A stretch of 15,170 bases of DNA from W11650 sp963545585 (GTDB lineage: Bacteria; Bacillota; Clostridia; Lachnospirales; Vallitaleaceae). The DNA lies in NCBI GenBank assembly GCA_963545585.1, contig CAUUKX010000050.1:1-15170 (forward strand). The letters run 5' to 3'. The notes beneath the pieces were generated by a model. The model was not told where the DNA came from, searched no databases, and was given only the letters and a program-made list of their open reading frames with translations. Positions 1 to 6,460 of the stretch are shown here, one piece after another. Position 1 is the stretch's first letter. Each line of letters begins with the position of its first letter. The position numbers and the translations under genes are program-made.

Positions 1-914
1 TTGGCAGCGATGAATACACTTTTGATCCTGATTTTTTAATGGTGCTTAAAAATGGAAAAGCCATTCCCTTGGCTGAGGTATCGGCTTCGGACGAGGTGAT
101 TGTCCGCGGCTATAAAAAAGAAGTCTGGTCGGTTGAAGTAACGGCCGGGCACGGTTTTTTGATACTGAAAAATGCCGATGCCTTTACTGGCGGAACGATT
201 GAAATCGGCAATCGTGATATTCGGACGATTGAAAAGGATATGCGGATTGAACTGTCGGCTGGGGTGAAGCGGATTATCATTTCCAAAGACACCATGAATC
301 CCTATGCCAATGATGTCTTTATCGAAGAAGGCAAAGAGGCGGTGATTGACCTTGGCGAGTTTAAGCCTAAGGTGGGCAAGGTTACTTTCAGCACGGTGCA
401 GGACGGAGTGACGCTTTATATTGATGAGGAGAAGCAAGCCTTGGCCAATGCTGAGGTTACGCTCGATTTTGGCCAGCATAAATTAAAGGCGGAAAAAGAG
501 GGCTATGTGCCGTGGGAAAGCACTCTGACGGTCAATCAAGTGGTTATGCAGGTAAAAATTGACATGAAGGTGGAGCCGCAGTATTTGGACGTGCAAACGC
601 CACTGGGGGCTGAGCTGTATATTGACGGAGCCAGAGTGGGTGTGATTCCGGTCAGAACGGCGATTACGCCGGGCGAGCATACGCTTAGCATCCGCAAGGA
701 GGGATATTATTCCAAAAATCAGGCGATTACCGTGGAAAATAACGGCAAAAACGTAAATTATGCTTTCCCGGATTTGATCCGAATCGGCAGCAATGAAACC
801 GAGCAGCCGAATAATGGTCTAAGTCCGACCCCGCCGAATGTGACAACTCCGCCAACTTCGCCAACACCTGCTAACCCGAACCTGAAACTGAATCCGACCG
901 AAGATAATTATTGA
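1..914 (+). CDS. PEGA-repeat protein, 5' end outside the window
   Basis: The reading frame is open from base 3, upstream of the first ATG at 39, so the gene starts outside the window and 304 codons are visible. Two clear PEGA repeats can be read: one around 378-530 (VTLYIDEEKQ, then LKAEKEGYVPW) and one around 580-745 (AELYIDGARVGVIPV, then LSIRKEGYYS). A related beta-rich segment lies before them (GHGFLILKNADAFTGG). The C-terminus is a Pro/Thr/Asn-rich tail. PEGA domains are small beta domains of surface or extracytoplasmic proteins in Gram-positive bacteria, sometimes attached to a kinase or FHA module. Whether such a module or a signal sequence is present cannot be seen, because the N-terminus is missing. 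The stop is followed within 4 nt by repeat copy A. Function unknown; the domain call is firm. Confidence 0.85.
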   Translation, partial: GSDEYTFDPDFLMVLKNGKAIPLAEVSASDEVIVRGYKKEVWSVEVTAGHGFLILKNADAFTGGTIEIGNRDIRTIEKDMRIELSAGVKRIIISKDTMNPYANDVFIEEGKEAVIDLGEFKPKVGKVTFSTVQDGVTLYIDEEKQALANAEVTLDFGQHKLKAEKEGYVPWESTLTVNQVVMQVKIDMKVEPQYLDVQTPLGAELYIDGARVGVIPVRTAITPGEHTLSIRKEGYYSKNQAITVENNGKNVNYAFPDLIRIGSNETEQPNNGLSPTPPNVTTPPTSPTPANPNLKLNPTEDNY

Positions 915-917
915 CTT

Positions 918-1010
918 AACTTTCCCATAGTCTACAAAATTAGAACAGCCTTTTTTAGGCAGATTGCTCGCCCGGGCAGAAGTGCGCAGCACTTCGATCA
1001 GGGGAAAGTT
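918..1010 (+). repeat. Structured intergenic repeat, family 1, copy A (right arm shortened)
   Basis: The ends AACTTTCCC (918-926) and GGGAAAGTT (1002-1010) are perfect 9-bp inverted repeats. Between them are a TCTA/TAGA hairpin (931-944), a GCCT-T5-AGGC hairpin (948-960), the palindrome GCCCGGGC (970-977), and AAGTGC-GCA-GCACTT (980-994). It shares ACTTAACTTTCCCAT and AGAACAG-Y-CTTTTTTAG with copy B, and TTCGATYAGGG with copy C. It lacks the GAGTCAAAAAAGACT block that precedes the right end in B and C. It begins right after the PEGA gene stop and could also end that transcript. Confidence 0.75.
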
Positions 1011-1016
1011 GAATTA

Positions 1017-1046
1017 TTGATTATCAGGCAACCGGGGTTATAGAAT
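1017..1046 (+). promoter_or_regulatory. Candidate promoter for the HEPN-like gene
   Basis: TTGATT (1017-1022) and TAGAAT (1041-1046) are separated by 18 bp; each differs from the vegetative sigma consensus at two and one positions respectively. It starts 7 nt beyond repeat copy A and implies an mRNA leader of about 110 nt before the GTG at 1162. The remainder of 1047-1147 is AT-rich and shows no other clear signal. Confidence 0.4.
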
Positions 1047-1161
1047 TAAGAAGAAGATTTCTTACTATTTTAGTGATATGATGAAACAGATAACCAGCCG
1101 ACAAATTTGAATTTGAGGGTGAAAAATAACCTTTCATTATGATAAAAAAGGAGGGATAATA

Positions 1162-1737
1162 GTGACTCAAAAAGAAAAAATGAAAAAGGATCTTCTTGAA
1201 GAGATAAATGGATACTTTATGCAGTTAGTATACATGAAAGATTTAATAAAGGTAAGTGAAGATGTTGATAAATATGAAAAAAAACTTGAATCTGCACCTA
1301 ATTTTGCACTAGTTATAAGCTGTGCATTAGTAGACAGTTATATGCTAGCTCTTATAAAATTATATGATAAGTCAGAACAAGCTAAAACCATTCCCAATTT
1401 AATAGAAAAATGTAAAAAGAATATCCACTTATTTCCGTCAAATAATGACACATTGAATAAATTAAATGAATTTCAAGAAAAAATAACGAATGATAAATTT
1501 ATTTCGCATACAATTAAAACCCTTATAACTAGACGTGATTCCATTCTTGTTCATAATGATAAAAAATATTTTGGGGAAAATTTAAAAAATGACATTTCTT
1601 GTTTAAAAAAATATCATATTTGGATATTACGTGATTTTACAGAGGAAGTCCTAAATTATTTGTTTTCACAACTTTCATCAGAAGAAACGTTAAAAACAAA
1701 ATACAATTGTGATTTATGTAATTTATTCAAAAATTAG
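1162..1737 (+). CDS. Small HEPN-like protein (possible AbiU2-type)
   Basis: 191 residues, no signal peptide or membrane segment, mostly helical and Lys/Glu/Asn-rich, so probably cytoplasmic. Residues 124-133 read RRDSILVHND, which fits the RX4-6H motif of HEPN ribonuclease domains (Arg124 or Arg125 with His131). The His-x-Asp that follows and the earlier helix ALVDSYMLALIKLYDKS resemble the AbiU2 branch of HEPN proteins, known from abortive-infection systems. The GTG start is chosen because AAGGAGG (1148-1154) sits 7 nt before it; the next in-frame ATG (1180) lacks such a site. The gene is far more AT-rich than both neighbours and is single, with no partner nucleotidyltransferase beside it. 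It has its own terminator. Recent acquisition is likely; a defence or RNase role is inference from the motif. Confidence 0.6.
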   Translation: MTQKEKMKKDLLEEINGYFMQLVYMKDLIKVSEDVDKYEKKLESAPNFALVISCALVDSYMLALIKLYDKSEQAKTIPNLIEKCKKNIHLFPSNNDTLNKLNEFQEKITNDKFISHTIKTLITRRDSILVHNDKKYFGENLKNDISCLKKYHIWILRDFTEEVLNYLFSQLSSEETLKTKYNCDLCNLFKN

Positions 1738-1840
1738 AGTTACAATGATTATAAGATTAAAAAATATTTATATTTTTTAAATCTGATTACTTGACAAATC
1801 CCAGTTTGTTGAATCAACACAGTTAAATAAAACTACTAAG

Positions 1841-1874
1841 AGGAAGTAAAAGCAACACCGATACTTCCTTTTTT
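1841..1874 (+). terminator. Rho-independent terminator after the HEPN-like gene
   Basis: AGGAAGTA (1841-1848) pairs with TACTTCCT (1862-1869), an 8-bp stem with a 13-nt loop, followed by an unbroken T run ending at 1874. A weaker AT-only inverted repeat, GATTAAAAAATA facing TATTTTTTAAATC (1755-1783), lies closer to the stop codon. The rest of 1738-1980 holds no gene. Confidence 0.7.
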
Positions 1875-1980
1875 GCTCAAAATTCAATTTTATCAAAAGA
1901 ATAAGCCTTTTAAAAATTTCTTTGTTTTTTGAAACTAAATCTGACTTTGGCGACGCTTTAAAAGTAGAGATGAAGAACTT

Positions 1981-2125
1981 AACTTTCCCATGTTCGCTAG
2001 AACAGTCTTTTTTAGACTCGTTGCATGGACAGGAACGGAATGCGATTTGCAAAGCAAATCGCGAGAGTGAGTCCATGCACCCGCGCTCCGAGCGGGATAG
2101 AGTCAAAAAAGACTATGGGAAAGTT
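1981..2125 (+). repeat. Structured intergenic repeat, family 1, copy B (most complete)
   Basis: Most of this 145-nt element can be paired with itself. Outer stem 1981-1991/2115-2125 (AACTTTCCCAT, 11 bp, perfect). Hairpin GTTC-GCTA-GAAC (1992-2003). Second long stem 2004-2013/2105-2114 (AGTCTTTTTT, 10 bp), continued by GACTC/GAGTC (2015-2019/2100-2104). Inner stem GCATGGAC/GTCCATGC (2023-2030/2071-2078) enclosing GCGATTTGC-AAA-GCAAATCGC (2042-2062). CCCGC/GCGGG hairpin (2080-2096). It contains no plausible gene. It ends 40 nt before the serpin start codon, so it lies within, or just upstream of, that gene's leader. Confidence 0.85.
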
Positions 2126-2165
2126 GAGCAAAGAATAAACAGCAGCAGACAAGGGAGGACGGATT

Positions 2166-4244
2166 ATGAAGAAAATAGCTTTTGTTTTGGCGGCAGTGTT
2201 GATAGTAACCGGTTGTACAGGGCTGGCTCAAACGCCGGCGGGAATGGCAAAAGAAGCTGTGATTCGCAGGCAGGAATTGATTGATTATACCTTGCCGGAA
2301 AATCAAACGAAACTTCAAGCCCAGGGAAAGTCGGAGCAAACTCTGACGCAGCATGAGGACTACCGGAAATTTTACCGGGATTACTGGCAGTTTGCCAATC
2401 AAACCTTCCGGGAGATTGCTGGTCAGGGAAATTGGATTTATTCGCCGCTGTCGGCTTATTTGCCTTTAAGCGAACTGTCCTATGCCTTAGAGGACGGCAG
2501 TGCGCCGCAAGCGGATTTGATTCGGCTGCTGCGGGAAAATGTGCCGAAGGAATACTGGACGGAGCTTTTGATGAAACATTTTCAGGCGCAGGGTTATTTA
2601 ACGGCCAGTTCCATTTGGCTGAGCAAGGACTATCAGCCGAACTTGCCATTTTTGCAAAAAAATCTGACCTCGGATATTTATCGAATTGACTTTGCGGCGA
2701 AAGATGCGGCGCAGCTGCAAATGGACTGGATTAACCTGTGGACCAAGGGCTTTTTAAAGGATCAGGTCAAGGCCGAAGATTTTCAGGACAAGGTCGGCCT
2801 TTTTTGCCGGCTGATTGGCACGACCTATATCAAGGCGGCTTGGGCAGATGATTTTTTCTCGGAACCGGCAGAGGATGTTTTTTACGGAGCGGATGGCCGG
2901 GAGCAAAAAGTGCCGTTTTTGTGTTCAAAGCCGACGAAGATGGAGTGCTGCTTTACCGACCGGTATCAGGCGGTGCGGGTACCGCTAAAAAGCGGCTATC
3001 TGCTGGTGATGCTGCCGCAGGAAGGGGAAACGGTCGATGCCCTGCTGCAAGGCGACGTGCTGCCGGAAGCAGCGGTCAACCGGAACTGGTCGGAAAAGCG
3101 GGTGATTCTGCATATGCCTGATTTTACAAAGAGCAGCCGAATTGAACTTGTGCCAGTGCTGGAAAAACTGGGCTATGCCGAAATCGGTCGGCCGAACATC
3201 GGTTATGTCAATCTGGCGGGAAAGACAAAGGACGGTCGTGAAATTGAGAGCTTTGTGGACAGAATTTTTCAGGAAAGTAAGATTGAAGTAAAAAAAGCCG
3301 GAGTTGAAGCGGCGGCCTATACCGTGGTGGATGTTTGTGAAGGAGCAGCCTTAGAACCCGAGAAGCCGGAAATGGTTGAGATTTTTGTTAATCGTCCCTA
3401 TCTTTATATGATAGCAGATGCCGATGGTCTGCCCAGCTTTTTGGGGGTTAATCGGGATTTTGCGGCAGGACGGGACAGCGGGCAAGCACCGGCGGCAAAA
3501 ACGACGGCTGGGCTGCCGCCGTACCGCTATGACGGAACGGATCCTTATGTGGATGCTATTTGCCGGTATTTGCTAAAGGAATCCGGCGATTTGGAAAATG
3601 AGGGGGAGGTCACTATTCCGGTGCCGGTGGTTTTTTACGTTGACGAATCCGGCGATGAGGTTCAGGTTTTCGGTAATTTTTGGCTGTTCCGTTACCGGTT
3701 GCAGGCAGAAACGCTGCTTTTGCAGAGCGGCAGCGAAATGCCGGGCAGATTTCGGCTGAAAAAGGACGGCAGCGCTTATACGGTGACGGCGTTTGAGCAA
3801 GTCAGCAGCAGTCAGGATATTCGGGCGCTGTGCGCAGAGGCAAACGGCAGCGTGTATCCTTCGCTGGAGGCACATTATCAGGAGCATGATTATACCGGCC
3901 AGACCGATATTGCTTATGTTCGTAAAATCTTTATTGACCGTTATGTAGAAAAAAATAATTTGACAATCCGTGCCTATCAGGATCATGGGCGGGAATCGGC
4001 GGCGGTTGAACCGGTTAAGAAACTCCGGCTGAATGATAAGCTGTATCTGGATACCGGTCAGTTTTCTTATTTATATGGCTGCGGGACAATGGATTTCAGT
4101 GCTGGCATGGCAGTAGCGGCCGGTGAAATACCGATGAAAAACGGGCAGACCAATTTCGGCGACTGTGAAGGACAATGGTACTTGGGTAATCGGATTTTGG
4201 TTGTTTATGAGGGGAAAAAGCATATTTTTGAAGAAGTGAAGTGA
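2166..4244 (+). CDS. Serpin-domain lipoprotein with C-terminal accessory domains
   Basis: 692 residues. The signal peptide ends in a lipobox, VTGC, with Cys17 as the lipidation site, so the protein is anchored on the outer face of the membrane. Residues ~60-430 are a full-length serpin domain: NWIYSPLSAYLPLSELSYAL (89-108), LIGTTYIKAAW (216-226), YLLVMLPQEG (278-287), hinge GVEAAAYT (379-386) and the C-terminal FVNRPYLYMI (407-416). Small residues at P12-P10 of the hinge suggest an inhibitory reactive loop; counting from Gly379 as P15 puts the scissile bond near Gly393-Ala394, but the loop is about six residues longer than in alpha-1-antitrypsin, so this is uncertain. Residues ~450-692 form further unnamed domains (VFGNFWLFRYRL; LYLDTGQFSYLYGCG). 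Bacterial serpins inhibit serine or cysteine proteases; the target here is unknown. AGGGAGG (2152-2158) precedes the ATG by 7 nt. Confidence 0.85.
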   Translation: MKKIAFVLAAVLIVTGCTGLAQTPAGMAKEAVIRRQELIDYTLPENQTKLQAQGKSEQTLTQHEDYRKFYRDYWQFANQTFREIAGQGNWIYSPLSAYLPLSELSYALEDGSAPQADLIRLLRENVPKEYWTELLMKHFQAQGYLTASSIWLSKDYQPNLPFLQKNLTSDIYRIDFAAKDAAQLQMDWINLWTKGFLKDQVKAEDFQDKVGLFCRLIGTTYIKAAWADDFFSEPAEDVFYGADGREQKVPFLCSKPTKMECCFTDRYQAVRVPLKSGYLLVMLPQEGETVDALLQGDVLPEAAVNRNWSEKRVILHMPDFTKSSRIELVPVLEKLGYAEIGRPNIGYVNLAGKTKDGREIESFVDRIFQESKIEVKKAGVEAAAYTVVDVCEGAALEPEKPEMVEIFVNRPYLYMIADADGLPSFLGVNRDFAAGRDSGQAPAAKTTAGLPPYRYDGTDPYVDAICRYLLKESGDLENEGEVTIPVPVVFYVDESGDEVQVFGNFWLFRYRLQAETLLLQSGSEMPGRFRLKKDGSAYTVTAFEQVSSSQDIRALCAEANGSVYPSLEAHYQEHDYTGQTDIAYVRKIFIDRYVEKNNLTIRAYQDHGRESAAVEPVKKLRLNDKLYLDTGQFSYLYGCGTMDFSAGMAVAAGEIPMKNGQTNFGDCEGQWYLGNRILVVYEGKKHIFEEVK

Positions 4245-4287
4245 GGTTTAGCAAGCTTTTCGGTCGGATCAAACAGATAATTGAGGC

Positions 4288-4325
4288 CTCCAGTATCGCG
4301 ATTGCAGGACTGGAGACTCATTGTT
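4288..4325 (+). terminator. Weak candidate terminator after the serpin gene
   Basis: CTCCAGT (4288-4294) and ACTGGAG (4309-4315) form a 7-bp stem with a 14-nt loop. The T-rich tail comes only after ACTCA, so termination strength is doubtful. The stretch 4245-4439 has no convincing gene. Confidence 0.3.
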
Positions 4326-4439
4326 TTAAAGTGCCGGTTTTTTGCCCCCAAAAATGGTTTCTCGCAATTTGGATACAGAAATATCTGCTTGTCTGGGCTG
4401 CAAGAAAATCGAACATTATAAACAAAAAATAAAAAAACA

Positions 4440-4468
4440 TTTACTTTTTATTCCTCTTTTGGTATAAT
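4440..4468 (+). promoter_or_regulatory. Promoter of the purine permease gene
   Basis: TTTACT (4440-4445), a 17-bp spacer and a perfect TATAAT (4463-4468), with TGG immediately upstream giving an extended -10 (TGnTATAAT). Transcription should begin near 4475, leaving a leader of about 120 nt before the start codon. Confidence 0.75.
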
Positions 4469-4487
4469 AAAAAAAGTGATGACATAC

Positions 4488-4569
4488 TTTTTCAATTTTC
4501 CGATTCAGGATGCAATGTCGGCCGGAAAGAGCCGGGCGGGCGAGTTTGGAAAAGTTGAAAGACTTTTTT
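4488..4569 (+). other. Structured leader of the permease mRNA; possible degenerate family 1 repeat
   Basis: TTCAATTTTCC (4491-4501) can pair with GGAAAAGTTGAA (4548-4559) with one bulge. A second, competing hairpin AAAAGT/ACTTTT (4550-4555/4562-4567) with trailing Ts overlaps the right strand of the first. The outer motif resembles the AACTTTCCC/GGGAAAGTT ends of family 1, and the reverse complement carries CGCCCGCCCGG, also present in copy C. The conserved core of a purine riboswitch was looked for and is absent. Confidence 0.35.
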
Positions 4570-4594
4570 ATTGGTGCTTTAAGGAGGAAATGAA

Positions 4595-5896
4595 ATGACA
4601 GCTTTTTTTGAAAGATATTTTAAGCTGAAAGAAAATTCAACGAATATTCGGCAGGAGGCCATTGCCGGATTTACTACTTTTATGACAATGGCGTATATCT
4701 TGATTGTCAATCCTTTGATGCTGGCGCAGGATGGAGCGACTGGCATGGATTTTGGTAAGGTCTTTACGGCTACGGCCTTATCGGCGCTGATTGGTACGCT
4801 GATTATGGCGTTTTTGGCTAAACTTCCCTTTGCTTTAGCGCCGGGAATGGGCTTAAATGCTTTTTTTGTTTTTTCCGTGGTGCTGGCTCGGCAAAAGTCT
4901 TTTCAATTTGCGCTGACGGCGGTTTTTATGGAGGGTATCATTTTCCTGCTGTTGTCGGCCTTTAATGTGCGGGAAGCGATTATTAAATCGATTCCGGTTA
5001 ATATTAAAAAAGCGGTTTCCGTGGGGATTGGTCTGTTTATTGCTTTTATTGGGTTAAGCAATGCCGGAATTGTGGTCAATGGAGCAACGCCTTTAGTGCT
5101 GGGCGATTTGAAGCAGCCGGCGGCGCTGCTGGCGCTGATGGGGCTTTTAATTACCGGAATTTTGCTGTGCTTAAAGGTCAAAGGCGCTTTATTCTTTTCT
5201 ATTCTTATTACAACGATCATCGGAATTCCGATGGGACTGACGCAGCTGCCGGAGAAAATAATCTCTTTACCGAGTGCGCCGTATTTCTTTGACTTTGACT
5301 GGAAAAATGTTTTCAGCGGTGAAATGTTTGTGGTGATGCTGACATTTTTGTTTGTTGATATTTTTGATACGGTCGGCACTTTGGTTGGCGTATCAACCAA
5401 GGCCAAAATGCTGGATCAAAACGGCAATGTGCCCAGAGCCAAACAGGCGCTGCTGGCGGATGCAATTGCCACCACGGTCGGAGCGGCGCTGGGAACGTCG
5501 ACGGTGACGACTTTTGTTGAGTCGGCGGCCGGAGTGGCCGAGGGCGGACGAACGGGTCTGACTTCTTTCTTTACGGCGCTGCTATTTGCGGTTTCTCTGC
5601 TTTTATCGCCGCTCTTTATTATGATTCCGTCGGCGGCAACGGCTCCGGCTCTGATTATGGTTGGCCTTTTTATGATTGAGCCGGTACGGGAACTGAATTT
5701 AACCGATTTTACCGAAGCGATTCCGGCCTTTTTGGCGATTATTATGATGCCGCTGAGCTATTCGATTTCCGAGGGGATTATTTTTGGAGTTGTAGCGTAT
5801 GTTCTTTTAAAGCTGACAACTCGGCGCTGGCGGGAAATTCCGCTGGTAACGCTGCTCCTTGCCATTGCCTTTGTGGCGTATAAGCTGTTTATGTAA
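4595..5896 (+). CDS. pbuG: NCS2/AzgA-type hypoxanthine-guanine permease
   Basis: 433 residues, an integral membrane protein with about a dozen hydrophobic segments, typical length for the AzgA/PbuG branch of the nucleobase-cation symporter-2 family. It imports purine bases, usually guanine and hypoxanthine, with protons. Signature segments are EAIAGFTTFMTMAYILIVNP (21-40), LAPGMGLNAFF (81-91), FVDIFDTVGTL (253-263) with the acidic helix expected to contact the base, and TSTVTTFVESAAGVAEGGRT (301-320). The gene has its own extended -10 promoter and structured leader; AAGGAGG (4581-4587) precedes the ATG by 7 nt. It is monocistronic as far as can be seen. The exact base (hypoxanthine, guanine, adenine) cannot be settled from sequence; PbuO-type specificity is the main alternative. 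Confidence 0.85.
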   Translation: MTAFFERYFKLKENSTNIRQEAIAGFTTFMTMAYILIVNPLMLAQDGATGMDFGKVFTATALSALIGTLIMAFLAKLPFALAPGMGLNAFFVFSVVLARQKSFQFALTAVFMEGIIFLLLSAFNVREAIIKSIPVNIKKAVSVGIGLFIAFIGLSNAGIVVNGATPLVLGDLKQPAALLALMGLLITGILLCLKVKGALFFSILITTIIGIPMGLTQLPEKIISLPSAPYFFDFDWKNVFSGEMFVVMLTFLFVDIFDTVGTLVGVSTKAKMLDQNGNVPRAKQALLADAIATTVGAALGTSTVTTFVESAAGVAEGGRTGLTSFFTALLFAVSLLLSPLFIMIPSAATAPALIMVGLFMIEPVRELNLTDFTEAIPAFLAIIMMPLSYSISEGIIFGVVAYVLLKLTTRRWREIPLVTLLLAIAFVAYKLFM

Positions 5897-5940
5897 GGGC
5901 AACAGAGCGGATTGATGGCAAGTTGACTAAATAATGATTT

Positions 5941-6072
5941 ACTCAATTTGCCCATGTTTGACAGAACTGTCTTTTTTAGGCAGACCGCCCGCCCGGAAAC
6001 ACAAAGCGTTTCGATTAGGGCATTTGCTCTTTGAGCGGGATAGAGTCAAAAAAGACTGTGGGAGAGTTGAGT
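5941..6072 (+). repeat. Structured intergenic repeat, family 1, copy C
   Basis: ACTCAA (5941-5946) pairs with TTGAGT (6067-6072), and CCCA (5951-5954) with TGGG (6059-6062), with an imperfect stretch between. GTTT-GACA-GAAC (5956-5967) is the small hairpin seen in copy B. GTCTTTTTT (5969-5977) pairs with AAAAAAGAC (6048-6056). An inner hairpin GAAAC/GTTTC spans 5996-6012, and GCTC-TTT-GAGC lies close to the shared GAGCGGGATAGAGTC block. It begins 44 nt after the permease stop codon. Confidence 0.8.
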
Positions 6073-6155
6073 GATTTATATAAGGAAAATTTGAAAAGGA
6101 ATAAAAATGTGACAGTTCCTCCTTATTAGTAACTCGAATAGGAAAGCAGAATTAA

Positions 6156-6280
6156 GGACTAAATTCCCGCCGAACTGGAGGCTGCATAGCAGCATCCGGC
6201 AAGCAGGAAAAGAGATGAAAATATAAAAATGATAAGAATCCCGCACCAAACTGCAAGCCGGTTGGGTGCGGGATTCTTAT
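6156..6280 (+). repeat. Intergenic repeat, family 2, copy 1, ending in a 16-bp hairpin
   Basis: It matches 12680-12802 without gaps at a constant offset of 6524; similarity is moderate in the first third and nearly complete after CCGGCAAGCA. The 3' half is a hairpin: ATAAGAATCCCGCACC (6232-6247) pairs perfectly with 6265-6280. No strong T run follows on the + strand, while the - strand has several T-rich stretches after the stem, so it may terminate transcription better in that direction. The remaining sequence up to 6389 is AT-rich with no gene or other signal recognised. Confidence 0.8.
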
Positions 6281-6389
6281 TTGAAAAGAAATAGGACTAA
6301 AAGCGAAAATAGTAAATTTGCTTAATAAAAAAACAATAAATAACAGCAAAATAGATAAAAAATATTTTTAAAATTATATATTTTATTCA

Positions 6390-6418
6390 TTTACAACAAA
6401 GAAAATAAGGAGTAAGAT
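6390..6418 (+). promoter_or_regulatory. Promoter of rbsR
   Basis: TTTACA (6390-6395) and TAAGAT (6413-6418) with a 17-bp spacer. The start point would fall near 6425, inside the operator palindrome at 6424-6437, which is what a repressor-controlled promoter should look like. Confidence 0.55.
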
Positions 6419-6423
6419 AAAAC

Positions 6424-6437
6424 TGTAAGCGTTTACA
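6424..6437 (+). promoter_or_regulatory. LacI-family operator / cre-like palindrome O1
   Basis: TGTAAGCGTTTACA is a palindrome with one mismatched pair and a central CG, the hallmark of LacI-family operators. It also fits the CcpA cre consensus TGWAANCGNTNWCA. The near-identical box at 7578-7591 supports a local regulator, most simply RbsR; CcpA control is an equally allowed reading and both may apply. Confidence 0.8.
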
Positions 6438-6460
6438 TATAGAAGGATAGTTAAAAGACG

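Noticed and set aside
1791..1830. TTGACA at 1791-1796 as a promoter for the serpin gene
   Set aside because: No -10-like hexamer lies 16-18 nt downstream, and the terminator at 1841-1874 would stop the transcript.
1777..2106. Minus-strand 109-codon frame across the terminator and repeat copy B
   Set aside because: It spans a terminator and a self-complementary repeat and resembles no protein family.
1922..2284. Plus-strand 120-codon frame running into the serpin gene
   Set aside because: It covers repeat copy B and then overlaps the well-supported serpin start in another frame.
4241..4432. 63-codon GTG-start reading frame overlapping the serpin stop codon
   Set aside because: No ribosome binding site, composition unlike its neighbours, no recognisable domain, and it runs through an inverted repeat.
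4475..4594. Purine riboswitch in the permease leader
   Set aside because: The conserved loop and junction sequences of the purine aptamer are not present; only simple inverted repeats are seen.
918..6072. Family 1 repeats as insertion sequences or CRISPR
   Set aside because: No transposase frame, no regular spacing of short repeats and no spacers; a MITE remains possible but target duplications were not evident.
6152..6349. Minus-strand 65-codon frame over repeat family 2
   Set aside because: It lies across the repeat and its hairpin; its hydrophobic look comes from reading A-rich DNA in reverse. No ribosome site seen.
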